The translations under genes were made by a program, and so were the position numbers. DNA of 64,000 nucleotides, from the NCBI RefSeq assembly GCF_009617585.1, contig NZ_WIXI01000051.1, positions 310,001 through 374,000 of the forward strand, written 5' to 3'. Numbering within the stretch: the stretch's first letter is position 1; each line of letters begins with the position of its first letter. Source of the DNA: Endobacterium cereale (GTDB lineage: Bacteria; Pseudomonadota; Alphaproteobacteria; Rhizobiales; Rhizobiaceae). Below the pieces are notes generated by a model. The model ran no database searches and was not told the origin of the DNA. It was given only the letters and a program-made list of their open reading frames with translations. Positions 52,703-61,372 of this stretch are shown here, one piece after another.

Positions 52703-53215
52703 TCAGGCAGCAGGCACCTGGCGGCGTGGCAGCTTCCAGTTCGGCCGCGCGAAATGGCAGGTGTAACCATTCGGGATTCGCTCCAGATAATCCTGATGCT
52801 CAGGCTCGGCATCCCAGAAATCGGAAACCGGAGCAAGCTCCGTCACTACCTTGCCTGGCCACAGGCCTGATGCATCGACATCGGCGATCGTGTCTTGCGC
52901 GACGCTTCTCTGGGCATCATCGACATAAAAGATCGCCGAGCGGTAACTCGGGCCAAGATCGTTGCCCTGGCGGTCGGGCGTCGATGGGTCATGGATCTGG
53001 AAGAAAAATTCCAACAGGTCGCGAAAACTCAAGCGGGCCGGATCGAAGATGATCTCGATTGCTTCGGCGTGATTGCCATGATTGCGATAGGTGGCATTCG
53101 GCACCTCGCCGCCGCTGTAGCCAACGCGGGTCGAAATGACGCCGGGCATCTTTCGGATAAGATCCTGCATTCCCCAGAAGCAGCCGCCGGCCAGCACTGC
53201 ACGTTCCGTTGTCAT
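52703..53215 (-). CDS. msrA: Peptide methionine-S-sulfoxide reductase A
   Basis: Repairs methionine S-sulfoxide in proteins with thioredoxin as donor. It is 170 residues with the signature AVLAGGCFWGMQD (nucleophile Cys12), VGYSGGEVPNATYRNHGNHAE, DPSTPDRQGNDLGPSYRSAIF and HQDYLERIPNGYTCHF, whose Cys is a candidate recycling residue. ATG 53215 has AAGGAGG seven bases upstream; the frame continues far upstream without sense. A terminator follows. Confidence 0.95.
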   Translation of the reverse strand: MTTERAVLAGGCFWGMQDLIRKMPGVISTRVGYSGGEVPNATYRNHGNHAEAIEIIFDPARLSFRDLLEFFFQIHDPSTPDRQGNDLGPSYRSAIFYVDDAQRSVAQDTIADVDASGLWPGKVVTELAPVSDFWDAEPEHQDYLERIPNGYTCHFARPNWKLPRRQVPAA

Positions 53216-53437
53216 GACATGCCTCCTTGATTGGTATGATCGACATTTGGTGCGATCAGTCCTCGCCAATATAAGGAGAGACCTCGGTGATTTACAGATG
53301 TGCCTGTCGCCATTGCGCCAGATCAAGGCGACCGACTGCACCATTATGGCATATTCGGCCCGACTAAAAAGCGCTTGTCGAAGACACGAAATGAGCGCAA
53401 TTTCAGTGGACTGCTCGGTAGCGAAGGAGGAACGCGA

Positions 53438-53650
53438 ATGAGTAGAGACCTGACAATCACGGAAGCCATCAGCGATCCGCTGATCGTACAGTTGCTCGCG
53501 GCCGACAACGTGCCCGTGGCAGCCTTCGTGCAACTTCTGCAAAGCGCGGCCCGCATCCAGATGGCAGAGGTCGAGCGCGCCAGGCTTGATGTTGTCATTG
53601 CCGATGCACAAAGCGGCCTGCGCGATGCCGAAGCGATGGGTGCGGCATGA
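53438..53650 (+). CDS. Small helical protein, unknown
   Basis: A 70-residue Ala/Leu-rich protein (DPLIVQLLAADNVPVAAFVQ, LLQSAARIQMAEVERARLDV) with a clear AAGGAGG site. No family is recognised. Its stop overlaps a possible next start (ATGA at 53647). Confidence 0.6.
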   Translation: MSRDLTITEAISDPLIVQLLAADNVPVAAFVQLLQSAARIQMAEVERARLDVVIADAQSGLRDAEAMGAA

Positions 53651-53883
53651 TTTTTTCGCGCGAGAGCCATCCGGAGACGGCGTTTTCGCATCTGCAGGGC
53701 ACGGCATCCGCTTTCGGTGCCGCCTCCCCATTGCCGTCATCGACAACAACGAAAACCGACCCCGTGGCGCGGCAGGCGCGCTGGCCGGTTTCGCCGGCCC
53801 TGCTGGACAACAGCGACGCGACCAAGGATGTCGACCGGCCGACAACGATCGCACACCCCTTCCCGGTCCGGCTGCCGATCTGA
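53647..53883 (+). CDS. Possible small Ser/Pro-rich protein, low confidence
   Basis: A 78-codon frame whose ATG overlaps the preceding stop by four bases, as in coupled genes. The sequence is Ser/Thr/Pro/Ala-rich and matches no family, and frames on both strands are open here, so it may be chance. Nothing else is visible between it and the haemoglobin gene. Confidence 0.3.
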   Translation: MIFSRESHPETAFSHLQGTASAFGAASPLPSSTTTKTDPVARQARWPVSPALLDNSDATKDVDRPTTIAHPFPVRLPI

Positions 53884-54049
53884 TCGGCCGCGCCAAACGC
53901 CACCGCCTGCGACGCGTTGGCGGCTTGCCCGCTCGTGCATGGCGGCGTAACAAACATCAAGCACAGTTCAACCGCCGACCTCACCTTTCGTCATGGCCGC
54001 AACGGCCATGGTCAGAAGCGCCAAGGCCAAGCGGCAGCAATGGATCTTC

Positions 54050-54439
54050 ATGTCAGGCGAAACCATCACCCTTTACGAAGCGATCGGCGGCGATGCCACG
54101 GTGCGCGCCCTGTCCCACCGGTTTTACGAGTTGATGGACACGCTTCCCGAAGCCGCGCGTTGCCGGGCCATTCATCCTGCCAGCCTGACGCAAAGCGAAG
54201 CCAAACTGTACGACTACCTGACGGGTTATCTCGGCGGCCCGCCGGTCTATGTCGAAAAACATGGTCACCCGCGCCTGCGTTCACGCCATTTCGGCGCCGA
54301 AATTGGCCCACAGGAGCGTGACGAATGGCTGCTCTGTTTCCGTCAGGCGCTGGATGAAACGATCGAAAATCCAAAGCTGCGCGATATCATCTGGCCACCG
54401 ATCGAGCGGCTCGGTTTTCACATGCAGAACAAGGAATAA
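54050..54439 (+). CDS. Group II truncated haemoglobin
   Basis: A 129-residue haem protein for oxygen or nitric oxide chemistry. It starts LYEAIGGDATVRALSHRFYE and has the truncated-globin pattern YLTGYLGGPPVYVEKHGHPR followed by LRSRHFGAEIG, with the proximal His in SRHF, and the conserved Trp of group II in DEWLLCFRQAL. ATG 54050 is chosen from the fold start; the ribosome site is modest. A DUF423 gene follows four bases later. Confidence 0.88.
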   Translation: MSGETITLYEAIGGDATVRALSHRFYELMDTLPEAARCRAIHPASLTQSEAKLYDYLTGYLGGPPVYVEKHGHPRLRSRHFGAEIGPQERDEWLLCFRQALDETIENPKLRDIIWPPIERLGFHMQNKE

Positions 54440-54443
54440 GCCG

Positions 54444-54815
54444 TTGACCGGAATCGACAAACTGCGCCCGCTGATCCTGCTTGCGAGCGGGCTGATGGGT
54501 CTTTCGGGTGTGGCGCTGGCAGCCGCCGCTAGCCACAGCGGCGATAACCATCTGCTCGGTTCGGCCTCCACCATGTGCCTCGCGCATGCGCCGGTTCTGC
54601 TAGGGCTTTATCTCGCGAACACCCGTTTCCGCACCGCCACGCTTGCGGCGCTGATCCTCGCTCTCGGCACGATCGTGTTTGCCGGTGATCTCGTCGCGCG
54701 CCATTTTCTCGGCGACCGACTGTTTCCGTTTGCCGCCCCTCTCGGCGGCACGCTGATGATGCTCGGCTGGCTGGCCGTCGCGGCAGGCGCATTGCTGCCG
54801 GTGAAAAAAGCCTAG
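54444..54815 (+). CDS. DUF423 membrane protein, TTG start
   Basis: A 123-residue protein with four hydrophobic helices: LILLASGLMGLSGVALAAAA, MCLAHAPVLLGLYLA, LAALILALGTIVFAGDLVAR and FAAPLGGTLMMLGWLAVAAG. The last three carry the DUF423 pattern. No ATG fits; TTG 54444 has AAGGAA seven bases upstream. It is co-transcribed with the haemoglobin gene. Its end overlaps the convergent FliN-like gene by four bases. Confidence 0.75.
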   Translation: MTGIDKLRPLILLASGLMGLSGVALAAAASHSGDNHLLGSASTMCLAHAPVLLGLYLANTRFRTATLAALILALGTIVFAGDLVARHFLGDRLFPFAAPLGGTLMMLGWLAVAAGALLPVKKA

Positions 54816-55120
54816 AGATCTGCCTCGACCGATATCAGCCGGATACCGATGATGTTTTCGCGCTCATCGGCAATGATTTCGCCGTAGCCGATGCGCTTGC
54901 CGTTGACCTGCAACTCGACCGGCTCGCCAAAATGCTTGTCGAGCCAGAAGGGTTCGCCGGGCTTTGCCGCCATCAACTGCGAAACCGACACCTTTACCTT
55001 GCCGAGAACAGCCTCAACTTCGATCGGGATGTCGCGCACGCGCGGAGAGGAAAGTTCCAGCGATGTTGCCGGCATGGCGGAGCGGGATTTTGGATGGCCG
55101 GTGGATGCATCGGTGTTCAT
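54812..55120 (-). CDS. FliN-like (SpoA domain) protein outside a flagellar cluster
   Basis: A 102-residue protein. After 25 polar residues comes a complete SpoA/FliN C-terminal domain: RDIPIEVEAVLGKVKVSVSQ, KPGEPFWLDKHFGEPVELQV, NGKRIGYGEIIADE, IIGIRLISV. FliN forms the lower ring of the flagellar switch and binds CheY-P. No flagellar gene is near, so this is an accessory copy or a protein reused elsewhere. AGAGGG precedes the ATG. A PilZ-like gene lies upstream on the same strand. Confidence 0.8.
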   Translation of the reverse strand: MNTDASTGHPKSRSAMPATSLELSSPRVRDIPIEVEAVLGKVKVSVSQLMAAKPGEPFWLDKHFGEPVELQVNGKRIGYGEIIADERENIIGIRLISVEADL

Positions 55121-55266
55121 TATGACTGCCCTCTAAAAATCTACGGTGAATCACAGGTTAACCCGGCGCATTTGCCAAATCGCGGCCGAACGCCCGCAAA
55201 CCTTAACAAGCGGTAAACACCCACAACGCCCCAAATCGAGCCGCCTGAAAACGATACAAAATCACA

Positions 55267-55725
55267 TTAAATCGTAACCGTAGGCCGCCCTTTCGTGCGC
55301 ATTCGGGCCTGAACGATCGGCGGGCAGGCGTCACGAATCCCGCTGAGCGATGCCAGCGGCAGCACGAGTCGCGACAGAGCCTCGATGAAAAACGAATCTT
55401 CTGCCTCCGAAAAGGCCACCACCATCTCGCCCTTGATGATGTTTTTTTGCGCGCAGGTGAAAAAGATTTCGCCGGCGCCGAGGCAGATGTAAAAATGTTC
55501 GGGCAGGAATTCGATTGCCTTGGACTGGATGATCGCGCCCTTTTCATGCAGGCCGACGATACGGATCTGCATTGTGGCAAACGACTTGACGCCGGATTTC
55601 GGGTAAATCGCCCGCGCCAGGATGTTCGCCTTGCGCATGCGTGGCAGGGCGTTGTCATTGGCGCTGTAAAACTGCGCCAGATAATTGCGAGGTTTCTGGG
55701 GTCTCAAATGAATGGTCCGAGGCAA
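55267..55725 (-). CDS. PilZ-like beta-barrel protein, degenerate
   Basis: About 152 residues. Residues 33-120 have a PilZ-like order of strands: RKANILARAIYPKSGVKSFA, QIRIVGLHEKGAIIQSKAIE, FLPEHFYICL, KGEMVVAFSEAEDSFFIEAL. The c-di-GMP motif RxxxR...(D/N)xSxxG is not convincing (GLHEKG stands where DxSxxG would be), so it may not bind the nucleotide. The start is uncertain: TTG 55725 or ATG 55638, neither with a strong site. It lies 150 bases upstream of the FliN-like gene. Confidence 0.5.
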   Translation of the reverse strand: MPRTIHLRPQKPRNYLAQFYSANDNALPRMRKANILARAIYPKSGVKSFATMQIRIVGLHEKGAIIQSKAIEFLPEHFYICLGAGEIFFTCAQKNIIKGEMVVAFSEAEDSFFIEALSRLVLPLASLSGIRDACPPIVQARMRTKGRPTVTI

Positions 55726-55821
55726 ACGATTTGGTTAAACAATCCTTAACCCTGTATCGCCCCGCATAAAAATGTTCAACTATCACATTTAGGGATAACC
55801 GCCTTTTGCGCGAAATCCCAC

Positions 55822-55852
55822 AAAACAAAACAGCCCGACTTCTAACCGGGCT
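55822..55852 (-). terminator. Terminator of the DUF2325 gene
   Basis: On the minus strand AGCCCG (55852-55847) pairs with CGGGCT (55837-55832) across a 9-base loop and is followed by GTTTTGTTTTG, just after the stop of the gene ending at 55880. Confidence 0.75.
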
Positions 55853-55879
55853 GCGCGTTGTATCTGTCATTTTCGAAAA

Positions 55880-56290
55880 TCAGGAAACCCGACGTTCCTC
55901 GCGGCGATCCTTCATGGTCTGAAGGGCGCGATCGAGGCTGGATTTCGAGCCGTTGCGCAGCGGCACGAAGGTGACGCCGAACTTCTTGCAGCCTGTCTTG
56001 ACGCGCAGACACGCGTCATGGCTGATACAGTCGATGGGGCAGAACACACAGTCGACCGAGGGAAGCACGGTATCGATGCGGGAGACCGCCTCGCGCAGGC
56101 CGCCGTCATGGTGGATCAGCTCAGCTCCATGGGCGCTGGCGATCGCCCGCAGATGCGCAACCTGGCAGTCACGCCCGCCGACATAAAGGAAGCTGCGGAT
56201 ATCCTGCTGCGCCTGGGTAATGCCGGTGGATTCGCGCGACTGCTCTTCGGCACCGCTGTTTCCGCCCTTGCGCTTCTGCTTCTTCGCCAT
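55880..56290 (-). CDS. DUF2325 protein
   Basis: A 136-residue cytosolic protein with a basic start (MAKKQKRKGG) and a DUF2325 domain: SFLYVGGRDCQVAHLRAIAS, AELIHHDGGLREAVSRIDTV, CVFCPIDCISHDACLRVKTG, VTFVPLRNGSKSSLDRALQT. Four to five conserved Cys and the HHDGG suggest metal or disulfide chemistry; the reaction is unknown. ATG 56290 starts the conserved part; a frame to 56323 is open. Confidence 0.8.
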   Translation of the reverse strand: MAKKQKRKGGNSGAEEQSRESTGITQAQQDIRSFLYVGGRDCQVAHLRAIASAHGAELIHHDGGLREAVSRIDTVLPSVDCVFCPIDCISHDACLRVKTGCKKFGVTFVPLRNGSKSSLDRALQTMKDRREERRVS

Positions 56291-56487
56291 CACCAACCTC
56301 ATGTCGCAATCAAAGTGCTGCAATCAAATTTCGAACCATTCCCTAGAGCGGGAATGCCGTGTTGGTGCGCACCCTAATAAACTTGATTTTGAGAGTAAAG
56401 ATTAAAGTTGAGAATTTCGGTCAGGAAATTTACCCGATACCAAAAATTGCGCCGCCTTCGACACGGCAATCATAAGGCATGACGAAA

Positions 56488-56511
56488 ACGGCCCCGATCA
56501 ACGGGGCCGTT
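56488..56511 (-). terminator. Terminator of prfH-rtcB
   Basis: A perfect 9-bp stem (ACGGCCCCG at 56488-56496, CGGGGCCGT at 56502-56510, minus-strand sense) with a 5-base loop, followed by TTTTCG, 7 bases after the prfH stop. Confidence 0.85.
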
Positions 56512-56517
56512 TCGAGG

Positions 56518-57132
56518 TTACAGCTTGAAGGTTTTCACCTCGTTGCCGCGTTCGAGATTGCGGTTGGCGAGAAAACGTTCCCGCCGCGCCGCATCCGCCT
56601 TGTGGTGCTCCAGCATGTCGAGCATGCCGGAGAGACGCCGCAGCGCCAGCGCCTTGTTGCGATGCTGGGAACGCTCGTCGCGCGCCAGAACCGTCAACCC
56701 GGTCGGGATGTGCACCACACGCACGGCGCTATCCGTGGTGTTCTGGTGCTGCCCGCCCGGCCCGCCGGCCCGCAAGGTCTCAAAGCGCAGGTCGGCGGGA
56801 TCGAGACCATTGTCGACCTGCTCGACGGCAAGATCGACCGGCTGCACCGCCACGAACCAGTTCTGTCTTTTGTGACCCGGCCTGACCGGGCTCTTGAACA
56901 TGAACTTGATCGAGCCGGTATAATCACCGGCCAGCACCGCAGCGCCCTCACCGTCCAGGCTGACAATTGCCGATTTCGGCCCATGCCTGTCCGGCAACGG
57001 ACCGAAACTGACTGCGAAACCGCAGCCGCGATTGCCGGCCTCCACCCGCAGGATATCGACCAGTTTCGCAACGGCGATCCGGCACTCGACCGGACCGTCG
57101 CCGGAAGTGACGAGAAGATCAACGCCAGCCAT
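56518..57132 (-). CDS. prfH: Peptide chain release factor homologue PrfH
   Basis: A 204-residue class I release factor homologue without the codon-recognition domain. The catalytic GGQ is at 126-128 in LRAGGPGGQHQNTTDSAVRV; the rest has the peptidyl-tRNA hydrolase fold with a basic C-terminus (RRERFLANRNLERGNEVK). PrfH proteins are encoded with RtcB and release peptides from ribosomes whose 16S rRNA decoding site has been cut, so that RtcB can rejoin the RNA. The ATG has GAGGGGG upstream and the frame overlaps rtcB by 14 bases. Confidence 0.92.
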   Translation of the reverse strand: MAGVDLLVTSGDGPVECRIAVAKLVDILRVEAGNRGCGFAVSFGPLPDRHGPKSAIVSLDGEGAAVLAGDYTGSIKFMFKSPVRPGHKRQNWFVAVQPVDLAVEQVDNGLDPADLRFETLRAGGPGGQHQNTTDSAVRVVHIPTGLTVLARDERSQHRNKALALRRLSGMLDMLEHHKADAARRERFLANRNLERGNEVKTFKL

Positions 57133-58330
57133 GTTTCTGCCCCCTCATCTCCCGGTGGTCAGACTTGCGCTCGCGGCGTTCAGCCTCAACCTCGTCCACC
57201 GCCTTCTTGTAGGTAACGAGCGGCCGCAAGGTGGCGACCGGCTTGACCAGTCCCGCAGCGGCAAGATCCCCCACGACATGACCGGCATCCTTGTAGGCGG
57301 CAGCCGCTTCCTCGATGACGAGATTGCGATCATCGCAGATCGCCACCCCACCCCAGGCATTGCGCAGAAGCTGCTCGCGATCCGACCGCGTCTTGCCGAC
57401 ACGGCCATACATGCTGGCACGGTCGTATTTGCGACCGGCCCCATGCGAGATCGCCCCGAGCGCACCCGAAACGCCCTTGAGCGCCCGCACCAGATGGCTA
57501 AGGCTGGCGCGAGAACCGGCAACGGGCGCGAGTTCGCCCGCACGCACCGCGGCTGCGCCTTTGTGGTGAACGAAACCACGCTCGGACACCCGGACGAGAT
57601 TGTGCGGAATGTCAGCGATGCGTTCGACATCGGCCCGAAGCGCCAAAGCCGCCCGCTCCGCCACTATCTGGCGATTGAGCGAGGCCCATGCGACACAGCC
57701 ATCATGCGCTGCAAGCCACGCCACCCCCGCTTCGGAAACCGGGTCGAGACCATCCTTCAGTGAAGGGTGGTTCGCAACGGTGTTTTCGAAAACGGAGGCA
57801 CCAAATCCGCGAGAGCCGGAATGCACGAGGAGATAAAGACGCTGATCGTCAAACTCCTCGCCATCCGCCACCGTGTCGATGGCCTGCAGCTCGCAAAAGT
57901 GGTTGCCGCCACCGATCGTGCCGAGCGAGTTTTGGAAAAGCTCAGGCGGCAGACCGGCATCCTCCAGACGCGTGGAAAGATCATCGATCTCCTGCGCTTC
58001 GAACAAACGCAGGCGTGCGGTCGCCTTTTCGATCTTCAGCTTGCGCAGCGGCAGATCCAGCGCAAACAGCGACATGCCGCAGCCGATATCGTTGCCGATC
58101 AGCAGCGGATGAACGCGGTCGGATAAAAGCGCGACACCGGTCGCACCATATTTGCCGGGATGAAGATCAGGAAATGCGACGATTTCCTTCACACCCGGAA
58201 GACGCGCCATCTCGTCAAGCTGATGGAGGGCAGCACCCTCGATCCAGGCCTTGTCCGAAAAGACACGATGAATGGCCGCCGGGTGCACCGACGGCGTATG
58301 GGAGCTATCGCTCCCGATGGAATTGCCCAT
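57119..58330 (-). CDS. rtcB: RNA ligase RtcB, PrfH-associated type
   Basis: Joins RNA ends with 2',3'-cyclic phosphate or 3'-phosphate to 5'-OH, using GTP and manganese. The 403 residues hold the metal ligands Cys84 in GNDIGCGMS, His144 in GGGNHF, His170 in VHSGSRG, and the guanylylated His296 in SHGAGRK. The protein is of the shorter RtcB2 type linked to PrfH. No RtcA or RtcR is present. The ribosome site is weak (AGAG). It is the first gene of a two-gene operon. Confidence 0.92.
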   Translation of the reverse strand: MGNSIGSDSSHTPSVHPAAIHRVFSDKAWIEGAALHQLDEMARLPGVKEIVAFPDLHPGKYGATGVALLSDRVHPLLIGNDIGCGMSLFALDLPLRKLKIEKATARLRLFEAQEIDDLSTRLEDAGLPPELFQNSLGTIGGGNHFCELQAIDTVADGEEFDDQRLYLLVHSGSRGFGASVFENTVANHPSLKDGLDPVSEAGVAWLAAHDGCVAWASLNRQIVAERAALALRADVERIADIPHNLVRVSERGFVHHKGAAAVRAGELAPVAGSRASLSHLVRALKGVSGALGAISHGAGRKYDRASMYGRVGKTRSDREQLLRNAWGGVAICDDRNLVIEEAAAAYKDAGHVVGDLAAAGLVKPVATLRPLVTYKKAVDEVEAERRERKSDHREMRGQKHGWR

Positions 58331-59003
58331 TTTTGAAAAACTCTGGGTAGGAGTGATCGTCTGCCGGCGGATCTAAAATCGGCGCGGCAGGTCAATCGGC
58401 ATTCGTCGGCAAAATCACCGAGTTAAGCCGAAACCCCATTGGGGCGTGCGGAGATGTTTTGCATCGGGCGCTCCCTTGTTCCAGAAATCAATGAGGCTCA
58501 ACTAGGCCAGGCATTTCGCATAAGCAAGCGACAGCGAAGGCTCGGCGCATAGGTTTGGGCCGAGGTGTGGCGAAAAGGTCGCCGTCACCAAACATGCCGG
58601 CATTTCAGAGTGACGACCAGCCGATTTTTCTGAATTAAAACGAAAATTTATTTGGCCGTATTCCGTTCAGCATTTATTGTGCAGCGCAGTATATTCCGCG
58701 ATGCAACATTTTTCGCGGTATGCGCGAGATATTTCGCCGGGCGCCACGGAAAACGAAGTATTTGCATTCAAAAGAATTTTAGGCACATCTGCAATGAGCA
58801 ATTGCCCTAATAATTTACATTTATTCGGCACACTATTCGCGCGCCGTTACTTCATTGGCACAACAACTATCGGTCTGCATTTTAACCGGCAATTAGTGCC
58901 GATCTGCCAAATTGTCGCACAAGCATGCTGTCGCGCCTCTCAGAGAGAAGAGCTGCGCCACGCGCCGTTGTGTTGTGCAGTTTTATGGGTGGGGTGTAGC
59001 ATT
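58331..59003. other. Long intergenic region before the chemoreceptor gene
   Basis: About 670 bases between divergent genes. 58590-58900 is AT-rich compared with the neighbourhood. Open frames do not look like proteins, though an in-frame extension of the chemoreceptor to 58677 exists without a signal or ribosome site. It probably contains the receptor promoter and a leader. No structured RNA was recognised. Confidence 0.45.
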
Positions 59004-60914
59004 ATGGCATTCAAAGATATGGCCATTTCAAAGAAACTCGGCATCGTCACGGTTGTGATGGGCCTGTCCTCGGTCGTCATCGCCGGTGTTGCTGGCAGCG
59101 GCCTTTATGGCCTCCAGCAGGCGATGGTTTCCGTCGGCGCCCGCGAGGAAGTCGCTCGCGAAGCGATGGACCTGCGCGTCGACATCATCGCCATCAGCCG
59201 CATGACCTACCAGCTGGCCGCAGCACCGGAAAAGGCCAAGGATTTTCGCGCCGAGACCGATAAGCGTTCGACCGAAATGCTCGGTCGTCTGCCAAAGATC
59301 GAATCCACCGCCGATGCCGCCGAAAAGGATCAGTTGAAGACGATCCGTGGTGCGATGGAAAGCTACTTTGGCGAGATCCGTAAGATGGTCGATGTTGCCG
59401 AAAAGAACCCGGCAGACACCGCGGCCATCGGCGCCAGCCTCAAGAAAGCGCTGGACGGCCAGAAGGTCGTCACCGACACGGTGAAGGTCTACAGCACCTA
59501 CTCCGGCAAGTCGCTGGCGGAAGCTCGCACCTCGGCCGTAGAATCCTCCTCCACCGCCATGCTGATCTCGGCGCTTGCCGCCCTCGGCTTCATCGCTCTC
59601 GGCAGCGTCATCAGCACGCTGGTCGCCCGCCGCGGCATCATCCGCCCGATCCGCGACCTGACCGATGCCATGAGCCGCCTTGCCAAGGGTGATCTCGATG
59701 GCAGCGCCGTCGATGCCGCCCGCAAGGACGAGATCGGCGAAATGGGCCGCGCCGTCGACGTGTTCCGCCAGAACGCACTGGCCATGAACCAGCTGAAGGC
59801 ACAGGAAGCCGTTCTGCACGAGCGCAGCTCCGACCTGCAGTCGAGCATCGCCACCGTCGTCGCGTCAGCTGTCGCCGGTGATTTCACCGCCCGCATCCGC
59901 AAGGACTACCAGAGCGAAGACCTCAACCGCTTTGCCGGCAGCGTCAACGAACTGGTATCGAGCGTCGATAGCGCCGTCAGCGAAGTCCGCCGCGTTATCG
60001 CCGCCCTCGCCGATGCCGACCTGACCCAGACGATGGAAGGCCAGTTCCAGGGCGCGTTTGCCGAACTGCAGGGCAACGTCAACGCCACGATGGTGACGCT
60101 GCGTGCCACCATGCACAATGTTCGTGGCGCCGCCGGTACGATCAACAACAACTCGGCCGAACTTTCGTCTGCCGCCAATGACCTCTCCAAGCGCACGGAG
60201 CAGCAGGCCGCTTCGCTGGAAGAGACCGCTGCGGCTCTCGACGAGATCACCGCAACGGTTCGCGCCGCATCCGCCCGCTCCAACGAAGCCCGCGACATGG
60301 TGCACCAGACCAAGCAGAGCGCATCGAAGTCCGGCGACATCGTCCGCTCGGCCGTCACCGCCATGGGCCGCATCGAAGAGTCCTCGAACAAGATCAGCCA
60401 GATCATCGGCGTGATCGACGAGATTGCCTTCCAGACCAACCTTCTGGCGCTGAACGCCGGCGTCGAGGCAGCGCGTGCCGGTGAAGCCGGCCGTGGCTTT
60501 GCGGTCGTTGCACAGGAAGTCCGCGAATTGGCCCAGCGTTCCGCAAACGCCGCCAAGGAAATCAAGACGCTGATCAGCACCTCGGCTTCGGAAGTCGAGG
60601 GCGGTGTGTCGCTCGTCCGCTCGACCGGTGATGCGCTTCTGGAAATCGAGAACCTCGTCAACCGTGTCAACGAGCATGTGGAATCGATCGCTACCGCCGC
60701 GAAAGAACAGTCGATGGCGCTGGCCGAGATCAATTCCTCGGTCAACCACATGGACCAGATGACCCAGAAGAACGCAGCCATGGTGGAAGAAACCACCGCC
60801 GCCAGCGAAACGCTGGCAGAGGAAAGCCGCCAGTTGCAGACCATCCTGCAGAACTTCAAGCTGGAAGAAGGCCACGTCGCGCAGACCGGCCATCGTTACC
60901 GCTCGGCAGCCTGA
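59004..60914 (+). CDS. Methyl-accepting chemotaxis protein
   Basis: A 636-residue membrane chemoreceptor. TM1 is at about 13-38 (GIVTVVMGLSSVVIAGVAGS), a short four-helix-like periplasmic domain follows (about 40-180), TM2 is near 190-210 (AMLISALAALGFIALGSVIS), then a HAMP domain (RPIRDLTDAMSRLAKGD) and a second HAMP-like unit (about 330). The signalling hairpin has IDEIAFQTNLLALNAGVEAA, RAGEAGRGFAVVAQEVRELA. No C-terminal CheR/CheB pentapeptide is seen (it ends HRYRSAA). ATG 59004 has GGGGTG upstream. A terminator follows. The ligand is unknown. Confidence 0.93.
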   Translation: MAFKDMAISKKLGIVTVVMGLSSVVIAGVAGSGLYGLQQAMVSVGAREEVAREAMDLRVDIIAISRMTYQLAAAPEKAKDFRAETDKRSTEMLGRLPKIESTADAAEKDQLKTIRGAMESYFGEIRKMVDVAEKNPADTAAIGASLKKALDGQKVVTDTVKVYSTYSGKSLAEARTSAVESSSTAMLISALAALGFIALGSVISTLVARRGIIRPIRDLTDAMSRLAKGDLDGSAVDAARKDEIGEMGRAVDVFRQNALAMNQLKAQEAVLHERSSDLQSSIATVVASAVAGDFTARIRKDYQSEDLNRFAGSVNELVSSVDSAVSEVRRVIAALADADLTQTMEGQFQGAFAELQGNVNATMVTLRATMHNVRGAAGTINNNSAELSSAANDLSKRTEQQAASLEETAAALDEITATVRAASARSNEARDMVHQTKQSASKSGDIVRSAVTAMGRIEESSNKISQIIGVIDEIAFQTNLLALNAGVEAARAGEAGRGFAVVAQEVRELAQRSANAAKEIKTLISTSASEVEGGVSLVRSTGDALLEIENLVNRVNEHVESIATAAKEQSMALAEINSSVNHMDQMTQKNAAMVEETTAASETLAEESRQLQTILQNFKLEEGHVAQTGHRYRSAA

Positions 60915-60941
60915 TCACCGTCAGAAACAGTCAAAAGACAA

Positions 60942-60972
60942 AGGCCCGGAGCAGCGATGCTTCGGGCTTTTT
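60942..60972 (+). terminator. Terminator of the chemoreceptor gene
   Basis: AGGCCCGGAGCA (60942-60953) pairs with TGCTTCGGGCTT (60958-60969) with two G.U pairs and a 4-base loop, followed by TTT. Confidence 0.85.
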
Positions 60973-60973
60973 C

Positions 60974-61123
60974 GTGTTTACGCTCGCCAAGATATCGCGA
61001 TTGTCGCATCAAACATCGATCGATAGGTTTGAACACAGCTTGCAACGCCGAGCCAACCGGCTCTACCGGATGGATGAGCGTGTCCTTTGCATCGAAAAGC
61101 GTCTCGAACTCGTCGAGAGCTGA
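60974..61123 (+). pseudogene. Possible gene remnant with an amphipathic helix
   Basis: A 50-codon frame open from GTG 60974 to TGA 61123 whose last 27 residues look like a real coiled coil (LQRRANRLYRMDERVLCIEK, then RLELVES), reminiscent of the end of PspB-like proteins. The part before is unconvincing and no ribosome site is seen, so it is more likely the tail of a lost gene than an intact one. Confidence 0.25.
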
Positions 61124-61372
61124 GCCTCAACAAAGCCGCAAACAGCCCACATTCATTGAAGCCCGCTGTTACAAATTGCAAAAAAACTGCAAAGCGGATG
61201 TTACGTCGCTCTGATTGATTTGCGCTACCCAAGCCGTTAAGTTCACGCAAGTGTGAAGCCGGTACTTGCAATCGCAAATGTCGATGCACATGTCAGCGGC
61301 GACCTTGCGTTGGGAGGCGCAATCTCGATCCGTCGCGATTGGATTCTCTCCCTTACCCATGAAAGAGTCCGC

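Noticed and set aside
58677..59003. N-terminal extension of the chemoreceptor
   Set aside because: The frame is open to 58677, but the added residues are Cys-rich and unstructured, lie in AT-rich DNA and would bury the first membrane helix; ATG 59004 has a ribosome site and the usual MCP start.
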